Origin: Candidatus Woesearchaeota archaeon
Lineage (GTDB): Archaea; Nanobdellota; Nanobdellia; Woesearchaeales; UBA10216
Reading direction: 5' to 3'
Length of the DNA: 17,006 nt
Assembly: GCA_016180145.1 (NCBI GenBank)
Contig: JACPBT010000011.1
Coordinates: 1-17,006, forward strand
The translations under genes and the position numbers were made by a program. Below are positions 6,273 to 12,544 of this stretch, piece by piece (within the stretch, counting starts at the first letter, position 1; each line of letters begins with the position of its first letter). Below the pieces are notes generated by a model. It ran no database searches. It was not told where the DNA came from and saw nothing but the letters and a program-made list of their open reading frames with translations.

Positions 6273-7001
6273 CTAAGCCCTGACAACCGTTACCCTCTGC
6301 TTCGGCAAATAGTTCAGATAAGAAGGAACAGGCTTGCGAAGGGACTTTGCAGCAACCCTGTCAACAGAGACTGCATCAACACCGGCAACGGCAAAAGAAG
6401 ACTTTTTCTCACTCATAACAGCATCAAAGCAGTCAAAAACAGAAAGATGCGGCTTCAAAAGCCTGGAAAGCTCGGCGACATTCCTGCCGAAAAACCTGCC
6501 CCGGTAAAAAGAAGCTTTGTCCCTGCCTGAAACAGCTCCAAGCACCATATTGGAAACAGAACCCACAAAATGGCGCCTTTCACTTCCAAACACAGCAAGA
6601 GATACCCGAAAATCAGACTCAAGAAGAACCTTAGAAACGCCTACCGAGAACGAACCAAGCCTGACAGGAACCGAATCATCATAATCAAGATTAACAAAGC
6701 GAACAGAATAATCCTCAAGAAGCTCATGAAAGCCATGCCTGTAAAAAACATCCTCCTCAACAAAAGCGCCCTCAGCAATGACAACTTTCTTATTCGTAAA
6801 CTCTTCAACAAAATCCAAAACAGCCTTAACAGCATCAACAGAAGCGACACCGGAACAGCCGTCAACATGAAGAATGTCCGGCTTAATCACTATGTGACTG
6901 CTGCCGCTGAGCCTGCCAGCAACACCATCTTTAACAAGCTTAAGAGAGCGAAATATGTTATCATACCGGACAACGCCATCAACAACAGCAACATCAGCCA
7001 T
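6273..7001 (-). CDS. DUF362 domain-containing protein
   Basis: The 242-aa product matches the DUF362 pattern: an early VRYDNIFRSLKLV, the strand SSHIVIKPDILHVDG, then VDAVKAVLDFVEEFTNKKVV leading into IAEGAFVEEDVFYRHGFHEL. DUF362 proteins are often fused to ferredoxin domains, but no Cys clusters are present here, so this is a stand-alone domain. Biochemical function is unknown. The ATG at 7001 is supported by a TATA box (7022-7031) about 26 nt upstream. The gene tail meets the HTH-CBS gene head-on with one nt between stops. Confidence 0.75.
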   Translation of the reverse strand: MADVAVVDGVVRYDNIFRSLKLVKDGVAGRLSGSSHIVIKPDILHVDGCSGVASVDAVKAVLDFVEEFTNKKVVIAEGAFVEEDVFYRHGFHELLEDYSVRFVNLDYDDSVPVRLGSFSVGVSKVLLESDFRVSLAVFGSERRHFVGSVSNMVLGAVSGRDKASFYRGRFFGRNVAELSRLLKPHLSVFDCFDAVMSEKKSSFAVAGVDAVSVDRVAAKSLRKPVPSYLNYLPKQRVTVVRA

Positions 7002-7021
7002 GCACAGAAAACAGAAAAACG

Positions 7022-7031
7022 GTTATAAATA
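7022..7031 (-). promoter_or_regulatory. TATA box for the DUF362 gene
   Basis: Minus strand CTATTTATAA is centred about 26 nt before the ATG at 7001, squeezed between the preceding gene's stop (7037) and this start. Confidence 0.6.
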
Positions 7032-7036
7032 GTTTG

Positions 7037-7438
7037 CTATGAACTCCCTGAAGCAACCTCAACAGCAGCTTCCAGCCCGGACTTATTATGCCCATTCACG
7101 AAATGACGGGAAACTGCGCCAAGCTTTAACAAGCCGTCCATCACAGAAGCACTGGACTCAGAAGCAATCTGAGCGGCATTATTCGCAATGATAAAGCTGC
7201 TTACAAGCGCCTTAACAATGCCAGTGACAGGGCTTTCCTTACCGATAACAGCAGCAGAAACATCCGAACTTTTGCCGGCAAGAATGGCATCATAAACACA
7301 GAAATCATTGGGAGTTACGGCAAAAACACGGGGAGAAGAGGTGACTATAAAAAAACGGGAACCACCATCAACAGCATAAAAGTCAACCCGCCTACCTGCT
7401 CCAGCCCCTACAAGATAAGTTAAGGCGTAAATTTCCAC
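7037..7438 (-). CDS. Conserved-looking protein of unknown function (133 aa)
   Basis: I do not recognise a family. The sequence reads as an alpha/beta protein: alternating hydrophobic strands at the N-terminus (IYALTYLVGAGAGRRVDFYA, then SRFFIVTSSPRVFAV), helices in the middle (VTGIVKALVSSFIIANNAAQ) and a Ser/Ala-rich C-terminus. There is no signal peptide or clear membrane span. The start is a GTG at 7438. A TATA-like TTTTTAAACTC (7473-7463) lies about 30 nt upstream, giving a very short or absent leader. It is followed closely by the DUF362 gene, which has its own TATA box. Codon use resembles the neighbours, supporting a real gene. Confidence 0.65.
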   Translation of the reverse strand: MEIYALTYLVGAGAGRRVDFYAVDGGSRFFIVTSSPRVFAVTPNDFCVYDAILAGKSSDVSAAVIGKESPVTGIVKALVSSFIIANNAAQIASESSASVMDGLLKLGAVSRHFVNGHNKSGLEAAVEVASGSS

Positions 7439-7487
7439 TCCAAAGCAAATCCTGAAAAGAGGAGTTTAAAAAATTTTTGAAAAAAAA

Positions 7488-8238
7488 CTATTCCAAATCC
7501 CTAACCCTGCCAAAAGCATACACCTTATCAGCAGCAACAAAAACCTCAAAATTGCGGACTCCGGACTTCAGGAAAGGACTGATAAACTGCGCCTTAAGAA
7601 CATCAGTCCCTATAGTAACAGGATTGAAAGAAGGCATAACTATCATATCCTTCCCCCTAAACCTGCCCCTCAAAAAACACTTAAAGGTCTCAACACGGGG
7701 GCCTTCCCTGACTGAAACCGCAGGATGCTCATTCCCGATAATGACAACCTTTGCTTTTCTGAAAGCCACCTTTCCGGGAATCTGATGGCCGTGACAGATA
7801 AAAATGCCATCAGCAGAATAATCATCAACAAGCACAATATTACGCTTACCCGCTATATGCCCAAGAACAACATCATGATTGCCCTTGACAATAACAACCC
7901 TACGACACCTTGAAGAAAGCAGGTCTATCAGCTTCAAAACCTCACGCCACTCCTGCCCGGAAATAGAGCCAAACTCATGCTTAAGGTCGCCGTTAATGAT
8001 AATCTCGCTAAACAATCCATTATGCTGCACAAGCTCAGGCTCCAAAAACCTGAAAACGCCCTCCAAAGAAGAAAGAACATCCTGAAAGTGAAACCTCGGA
8101 AGAAGAACGCCACGCCTGTTAAGAGCCTCCTCATAGCCAATATGAACATCACCAATAACCAAAGCATTGAGCTTCCTGACATACAAGCCAAGCCTACAAG
8201 CCAAGCCCGGCAGCAACAAAACCGTCCCTGATTTCCAT
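7488..8238 (-). CDS. Calcineurin-like metallophosphoesterase, frameshifted by a 13-bp tandem duplication
   Basis: Archaeal phosphoesterase of the SbcD/YkuE-like calcineurin superfamily; substrate unknown. Motifs in order, in reconstructed 245-aa numbering, are GDVHIGYEE (25), GDLKHEFG (79), GNHD (115), HGH (145) and GNEHP (164). The ATG at 8238 has a TATA box 26 nt upstream and begins MEIRDGFVAAGLGL, but that frame hits TAG at once. A perfect 13-bp tandem duplication at 8182-8207 shifts the frame. Removing one copy joins MEIRDGFVAAGLGL to YVRKLNALVIGD and gives 738 nt, a multiple of three. As it stands, only non-ATG starts downstream (TTG codons before YVRKLN) could yield nearly full-length protein. 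The last metal motif has Asn where relatives usually have His (GHEHP). Function is therefore doubtful. Confidence 0.82.
8182..8207. repeat. Perfect 13-bp tandem duplication in the phosphoesterase gene
   Basis: TACAAGCCAAGCC occurs twice in direct succession (8182-8194 and 8195-8207). Each unit itself contains AAGCCAAGCC, a 5-bp repeat that would favour slippage. Unit length is not a multiple of three, so gain or loss of one unit toggles the reading frame. Confidence 0.97.
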
Positions 8239-8258
8239 ACGAACAGGGAAAAAAACAA

Positions 8259-8270
8259 GGTAAATAAAGG
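8259..8270 (-). promoter_or_regulatory. TATA box for the phosphoesterase
   Basis: Minus strand CCTTTATTTACC is centred about 26 nt upstream of the ATG at 8238. It lies only 20-30 nt beyond the tRNA 3' end, so the gene has its own promoter. Confidence 0.55.
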
Positions 8271-8288
8271 TTTGCAGAAAGAACAACA

Positions 8289-8377
8289 CACCGGGAGCGG
8301 GGCTTGAACCCGCATAACCTTTGGGGGAGGTCACTCGCTTCTGAGGCGAGCGCGGTTGCCAATTTCGCCATCCCTGC
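8289..8377 (-). tRNA. tRNA-Leu (anticodon CAG), class II, imperfect acceptor stem
   Basis: The minus strand folds as a class II tRNA. D-arm GCG/CGC with loop AAATTGGCAAC, anticodon stem CTCGC/GCGAG with loop CTCAGAA (anticodon CAG, reading CUG), a long variable arm (GACCT/AGGTT), and T-arm GCGGG/CCCGC with loop TTCAAGC. The long variable arm and CAG anticodon identify tRNA-Leu. The acceptor stem is GCAGGGA against TCCCGGT, giving a G1-U72 wobble and an A3-G70 mismatch, with G at discriminator position 73 where leucine tRNAs usually have A. No intron; CCA is not encoded. A minus-strand TATA-like TTAATAAA lies about 32 nt upstream within the repeated element at 8387-8489. Confidence 0.88.
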
Positions 8378-8386
8378 GCACAATTA

Positions 8387-8489
8387 ACAACCCCAATTAG
8401 AAAAGTTTATTAAGAATCCATGCTTAACCACCAATGGATTATTGGGCATATTTAAGGCGTTTTACCAATTTCGCCTTTTTCTTTTATTC
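8387..8489 (+). repeat. Intergenic element, copy 2, upstream of tRNA-Leu
   Basis: Homologous to 5018-5117. The core ATTAGAAAAGTTTATTAAGAA (8396-8416) is one base different at most. Downstream blocks ATGCTT, GGATTA, GGG and TTAAGGCG, and the terminal CGCCTTTTTCTTTT, are shared. AAGGCG (8454-8459) can pair with CGCCTT (8472-8477) across a 12-nt loop, followed by T-rich sequence. A second pairing ATCCAT/ATGGAT (8416-8421 with 8434-8439) is possible here but not in copy 1. A TATA-like box at 8406-8413 predicts a plus-strand start near 8436. On the minus strand the same AT-rich block is placed to serve as the tRNA-Leu promoter. Confidence 0.7.
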
Positions 8490-8497
8490 TCTTTTCG

Positions 8498-8839
8498 TCA
8501 GCCCTCAGGAAACTCAATCTCGCCAACATTGCAGCGCTGGCAAATCATACCCTCAGTGCTAAGGCCGTGAAGCTTCACAATATTAAACTGCCTGCCGCAA
8601 TTAGAACAGGTAACAGCAACCTGCTCCAAAGGCTCAAACATGGTAGAAGACGGCTTAACACGGGAAGAACGGGACTTGAAAGAAACACCCTTAGAACGCT
8701 TAGGCTTAGAAGCCCTTCTGGGAGGCTTGCGAACAGAACGAGGACGCCTATGCAATGCCTTACGGGAACGCCTTGAAGAACCACCCCTGCGGGATGGCTT
8801 ACGAGCCTTTGGCTTAGCCGCCCTGCCGCGACGCTTCAT
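8498..8839 (-). CDS. Zinc-ribbon protein with long Arg/Lys-rich N-terminal tail
   Basis: A 113-aa protein. Residues 1 to about 65 are an extremely basic, low-complexity tail rich in Arg, Lys, Pro and Ser (MKRRGRAAKPKARKPSRRGG, later RSVRKPPRRASKPKRSKG). The C-terminal part carries a CxxC...CxxC zinc ribbon: CSNCGRQFNIVKLHG, then ICQRCNVGEIEFPEG. Tail plus ribbon suggests nucleic-acid binding, either ribosome or RNA associated or histone-H1-like on DNA; I know no named family with this layout. The ATG at 8839 is chosen over a frame reaching 8902 because a TATA box (8862-8871) lies 28 nt upstream, giving a leaderless transcript. It follows the helicase gene on the same strand but has its own promoter. 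Confidence 0.8.
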   Translation of the reverse strand: MKRRGRAAKPKARKPSRRGGSSRRSRKALHRRPRSVRKPPRRASKPKRSKGVSFKSRSSRVKPSSTMFEPLEQVAVTCSNCGRQFNIVKLHGLSTEGMICQRCNVGEIEFPEG

Positions 8840-8861
8840 TAAAAGCACACATTCAGAAGCC

Positions 8862-8871
8862 AAGTATTTAT
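8862..8871 (-). promoter_or_regulatory. TATA box for the zinc-ribbon gene
   Basis: Minus strand ATAAATACTT is centred 28 nt upstream of the ATG at 8839 and decides that start. Confidence 0.55.
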
Positions 8872-8994
8872 GTCTTTTGGTTTTCAGAGGGCTTTTGCCC
8901 AAAACAGCAACGGCACAGAATCTTACAGCATTTTTTCTATTGACGCAGCAATGCCATCAACCTGCTTAACTACAGAAGAAAAGCCCCGACAAAC

Positions 8995-11589
8995 TCATTT
9001 ATCCTTAATCTTCTCAAGAATCCTCTCATGCATGCGCTTAAGAAACTCTATTTTATCCTCAATCTTCAGCACGTCAGTCTGGGACTCAAGCACTATCTTG
9101 AGCGCAAAGGGGGAAGGCATGCCAGTCTGAACTGACTTGACTTTCACGGTCTTATCCTCAACAGCCTTCAGAAGATTAATGGCAGTGGGCATATCCATGA
9201 CATCCTCAAGAACCTCACGCCTCGCCTCCTTAAGAATGCAAAAATCAGGGGAAATGCGCCTGACAGCATTAATCAGAATCATAGACGAAACCTGCTGCCT
9301 GCCAACACGCTTCTCCCTACCCATGTAATTGCGCAGAATCATCAAAGCACGGGAGGCGCAGTGACGGAAACGCCGCTTTAGGATTTCAGCACGCTCAACA
9401 GCGTTCTTCATAACAAGCTCAAGCTTCTCAGACTGCAGGAGCTTCAACGCGGCAGCAACATTAACATTCTTCCCATACACAACATAAAAACCGTTATCAG
9501 TAAGCCCCAACTCAACATCCCTGTGCTGGCTTCTGGCAATAACAAACGCAACTGCGCGGCTAAGGCAGTCATTAACACGCCTGCCGTAAAGCGAATGAAC
9601 AACAGCATACACCCTGCCCTTGTCAGAAAAGCCCTCCACAAGAATCTTTTTGTCAGTCGGAATCTCTGAAAAAAGAAACTGCTCACGAAAATAATTGTAG
9701 ATTGAATCCGCAGTATTTGAATCAACGTAAAGATACTCATTAATGAAAGACAGAATCTCCGCCTTGCTGCGATTATGCAGAAACTTCTCCTCCATCAGGC
9801 GGCGGAATCTGCCGACCTCAACAGCAAGGTCAAAGCTCAAAGGCAGCATCTCAGAAAACCACGACGGAATCGTGGGGGAGCGATAAACACTCGCATTAAC
9901 ACAGGCAACCATCCCCTTGGCATAAAGAAACTCATACTTATCCCCGCCAAGAATAAAAACATCACCCTTAGTCAGGCGCTCAAGAAAACCCTCATCAATC
10001 TTCCCGACAACCTGCTCCGTGCCGGCTATTTTCACTGTAACAAATGTTTCATCAGGAATCGTGCCGATATTAGTCATGTAAATAACCCGGCTCATTCTCC
10101 CACGCCTGCCAATAAACCCCGTCTCCGGGTCATGCCAGATTTTAGCGTAAATGTTCCTGTCCTCAAGCGAAATATATTTGCCGCTAAGGTAATCAAGGAC
10201 TTCATTAAAGTCCGAAAGAGAAAGCGTGCCATAGCAGAAGCTCCTCCTGACAAGCGCGTAAAGCTCATTAACATGAATCTTTGAAGAAATTGCAATCCCA
10301 TAAATCTGCTGCGCCAAAACATCAAGGCAGTTTGAAGGTATGTGAATGCGGTCAATCCTCCGCTCAATGGCAGACTTAAGCAGAACAGCACACTCAACCA
10401 TGTCATCACGGTCAAGAACAATAATCCTGCCCTTGGAAACAGAAGTAAGACGATGCCCAGAGCGCCCAATACGCTGCAAAGCCCTCGCAACAGTCTTAGG
10501 ACTGCCAAGAAGAATAACAAGGTCAATGAAGCCAATGTCAATGCCAAGCTCAAGGCTTGTGGAAGAAACAACAACCCTAAGCCTGCCCTCCCTCAAAAGC
10601 TGCTCAATAGAATGGCGATGCTCCTTTGACAAAGAACCGTGATGAGCGCCAATAGTCTGCACATCAGAAGCATAATTCTTTGGAAAGCGCTCCTTCAAAT
10701 GGTTAATAACACGCTCAGTAGCAGAGCGGGTATTTGTAAAAATAACAGTTGTCCTGTGCGACTGCACTAAATCATCAATAAGCGTGTAAAGCGCATCCTG
10801 CATCTTCCCATGCTCAACATCAATCAAATCAGGAACAGGACAGATAACCTTCAAATCCATCTTCTTGACAAACTGAACATCACAGATTTTGCATGAGCGC
10901 GGAGACTCGCTATCATTACCAACAAGAAAGTGAGCTATCTTGTCAAGGGGCGCGATTGTGGCAGACAAGCCAACCCTCGCCATGCCGGGCGAAAGCAACT
11001 GCAAGCGCTCAAGGCTGACTGACAAGTGAACACCACGCTTATTCTCAGCCAGCGCATGAACCTCATCAACAACACACCACTCAACCGCTTTCAACAAGTC
11101 AACAAAACGGTAACTGCTAAGAACAATAGCCAAACTCTCGGGCGTAGTAATAAGGATATGAGGAGGCTTCCTCAACATTGCAGACTTCTCAGAAGGAGAT
11201 GTGTCGCCGGTGCGGACAGCAACCCTAATCCCAAGGCTTTTGCCAGCAATACCCTCAATCGCCTTCAACGGCTCAACAAGATTAACCCTGATATCCTCAT
11301 TCAAAGCCTTCAAAGGAGAAATATAAACAGCATACACCCTATTCTCAAGAACCCCTGCCTCAGAAGCGCCAACAAGCTCATTAAGAATAGAGAGAAAACC
11401 TGTAAGAGTCTTGGTAGCGCCTGTAGGCGCAGAAACAAGAATATTATTCCTACTGTGAATCTCCATAACACCAAACAACTGAGGCAGGCTAAACTCCTTA
11501 AACCGAGAGAAAAACCACTCCCTTACAAGAGGATGGAGGATGTTCAGCAATTCCTCAGTCCTGTTTGGAACGGTCTTGAAATCAATCAT
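8995..11589 (-). CDS. Lhr-family DEVH-box ATP-dependent helicase
   Basis: An 864-aa superfamily 2 helicase of the Lhr type, which translocates 3'-5' on single-stranded DNA and is linked to repair and recombination. Motifs in order: QLFGVMEI (Q-motif region, ~37), SAPTGATKT (motif I, 53-61), TTPESL (148-153), DEVH (175-178), SAT (209-211), TNTRSATE (285-292), TSLELGIDIG (344-353) and QRIGRSGHR (372-380). The C-terminal ~450 residues hold the winged-helix and Lhr core regions (TGFIGRRGRMSRVIYMTNIG; FILGGDKYEFLY; TAINLLKAVED). Motif I has Thr in place of the usual Gly before the Lys. The ATG at 11589 is supported by a TATA box 26 nt upstream. Length is that of the core Lhr family. Its precise substrate cannot be told. 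Confidence 0.93.
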   Translation of the reverse strand: MIDFKTVPNRTEELLNILHPLVREWFFSRFKEFSLPQLFGVMEIHSRNNILVSAPTGATKTLTGFLSILNELVGASEAGVLENRVYAVYISPLKALNEDIRVNLVEPLKAIEGIAGKSLGIRVAVRTGDTSPSEKSAMLRKPPHILITTPESLAIVLSSYRFVDLLKAVEWCVVDEVHALAENKRGVHLSVSLERLQLLSPGMARVGLSATIAPLDKIAHFLVGNDSESPRSCKICDVQFVKKMDLKVICPVPDLIDVEHGKMQDALYTLIDDLVQSHRTTVIFTNTRSATERVINHLKERFPKNYASDVQTIGAHHGSLSKEHRHSIEQLLREGRLRVVVSSTSLELGIDIGFIDLVILLGSPKTVARALQRIGRSGHRLTSVSKGRIIVLDRDDMVECAVLLKSAIERRIDRIHIPSNCLDVLAQQIYGIAISSKIHVNELYALVRRSFCYGTLSLSDFNEVLDYLSGKYISLEDRNIYAKIWHDPETGFIGRRGRMSRVIYMTNIGTIPDETFVTVKIAGTEQVVGKIDEGFLERLTKGDVFILGGDKYEFLYAKGMVACVNASVYRSPTIPSWFSEMLPLSFDLAVEVGRFRRLMEEKFLHNRSKAEILSFINEYLYVDSNTADSIYNYFREQFLFSEIPTDKKILVEGFSDKGRVYAVVHSLYGRRVNDCLSRAVAFVIARSQHRDVELGLTDNGFYVVYGKNVNVAAALKLLQSEKLELVMKNAVERAEILKRRFRHCASRALMILRNYMGREKRVGRQQVSSMILINAVRRISPDFCILKEARREVLEDVMDMPTAINLLKAVEDKTVKVKSVQTGMPSPFALKIVLESQTDVLKIEDKIEFLKRMHERILEKIKDK

Positions 11590-11609
11590 AAGAAAACGGA
11601 TGCTGCCAA

Positions 11610-11619
11610 GCTATAAAAG
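11610..11619 (-). promoter_or_regulatory. TATA box for the Lhr-type helicase
   Basis: Minus strand CTTTTATAGC is centred 26 nt upstream of the ATG at 11589 (leaderless). Confidence 0.6.
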
Positions 11620-11708
11620 GGTTGCTGAATGCAGGCAAGCCGACTGAACTGCGGTGCGCTTCGCTGCCTAATCAGCAAAGTTTCCGCAAAAACCAGCACA
11701 TCAAAATC

Positions 11709-12179
11709 CTATTTGTTTACGACCTCTTCGCTAAGAAAAAATTTGTGTTGCCTTTTTGAAAAATTAATGTCAAACAATGAAAAGATTGTATCCTGCCCAA
11801 GCACTATCGGAAAATCACCTCCCGGATTAAAATTTCCCTTAATCCAATGAATATTCGCCTCAATCCTTTTACCATTAATCAAGACTATTGCCTGCACAAC
11901 ATACACATTAACGGGTTCTGAGCCTATGCCTGAAATCTTATATTCAAAAGGCAAGCCGGTCAACTGCTCTATCCTCTTCTTTTCATTAGCACCACACTCA
12001 AATGTTATTCCCATGGGAACGCCTATGTCAACATGAGACAGGGTAACATCAGAGCCGGAATCCACCAAAGCATCAAAATCCTGAACAGTACTGCCAACCT
12101 GCAAAGTTACTCTGATCATAGGCCTAAGTCTATCCGGGCTTGCTAAAGGAAAGGGCTGATAAGAAAAAGGTATGCTCAT
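11709..12179 (-). CDS. Retropepsin-like aspartic protease
   Basis: A 156-aa protein with a single aspartic protease motif, ALVDSGSDVTLSH, where DSG (about residues 40-42) is the catalytic D-[ST]-G of retropepsin-like enzymes. A C-terminal FPIVLGQDTIFSLFDINFS matches the hydrophobic-hydrophobic-Gly element that flanks the active site. One lobe is present, so it would act as a homodimer as viral retropepsins do. There is no signal peptide, so it is likely cytosolic. The ATG at 12179 is used; a GTG at 12185 that overlaps the upstream stop (GTGA) is also possible. It is translationally coupled to the DUF5678 gene. The substrate is unknown. Confidence 0.85.
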   Translation of the reverse strand: MSIPFSYQPFPLASPDRLRPMIRVTLQVGSTVQDFDALVDSGSDVTLSHVDIGVPMGITFECGANEKKRIEQLTGLPFEYKISGIGSEPVNVYVVQAIVLINGKRIEANIHWIKGNFNPGGDFPIVLGQDTIFSLFDINFSKRQHKFFLSEEVVNK

Positions 12180-12181
12180 TT

Positions 12182-12448
12182 TCACTTAACCATAGTAGCT
12201 TTAAGATTAGGCACACAAGTAAAAACTTTATCACGGCTTTTAATCTGAAGCAAATCACGAAGGACTTTATTCGCCTCCTTACCGACAAACTTAATTTTAC
12301 CTTCAACTATGCCAAGACAGTGTCCCTGATATTTTGTCAACTCTTTAGAACTAAGCATGGATAAGCCTGAAGGGCGAACACCTGCCTTTTTTTGCATACC
12401 TATAACTGGAGAAGATTCATTTAAAAAACTTTCTTTTTTAGCCGCCAT
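12182..12448 (-). CDS. DUF5678-like protein, coupled to the aspartic protease
   Basis: An 88-aa product (96 aa from the alternative ATG at 12472). The core is KYQGHCLGIVEGKIKFVGKE followed by ANKVLRDLLQIKSRDKVFTC and VPNLKA. This resembles DUF5678: a short beta hairpin with GKxxxxGK, a helix, then a final strand ending VP. The N-terminal ~25 residues are Lys/Ser-rich and probably disordered. A TATA box at 12474-12483 is only about 7 nt before the first ATG but 30 nt before the ATG at 12448, so 12448 is preferred. The stop overlaps the protease start region, making a two-gene operon. Similar pairs occur in archaea, but their role is not established. Confidence 0.72.
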   Translation of the reverse strand: MAAKKESFLNESSPVIGMQKKAGVRPSGLSMLSSKELTKYQGHCLGIVEGKIKFVGKEANKVLRDLLQIKSRDKVFTCVPNLKATMVK

Positions 12449-12473
12449 ACTTACTTTAGGAGTGGTTTTCATT

Positions 12474-12483
12474 ATTTAAAAGT
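12474..12483 (-). promoter_or_regulatory. TATA box for the DUF5678-protease operon
   Basis: Minus strand CTTTTAAATA. It is too close to the ATG at 12472 for that codon to be transcribed at normal spacing, so it points to the ATG at 12448. Confidence 0.5.
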
Positions 12484-12544
12484 TCTGTCAAACCGGTAAA
12501 GTCAAATTAAGTGCGTTGGCTTTGTGCCACTGCCACCACATTAA

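Noticed and set aside
8430..8489. tRNA-Leu D-arm-like GGCGAAATTGG on the minus strand of repeat copy 2
   Set aside because: No T-arm, acceptor stem or anticodon arm can be built around it, and copy 1 does not keep the D-loop pattern.
8434..8497. Short plus-strand ORF (MDYWAYLRRF...) starting at 8434 in repeat copy 2
   Set aside because: The ATG and frame are not conserved in copy 1, so a peptide does not explain the shared element.
8935..8994. Open frame continuing past the helicase TGA (VCRGFSSVVKQVDGIAASIEKML)
   Set aside because: No start codon and no sign of recoding; the helicase ends naturally at KIKDK.
11026..11616. 196-aa plus-strand frame opposite the helicase N-terminus
   Set aside because: Antisense shadow covering helicase motifs; no promoter at proper spacing and no family resemblance.
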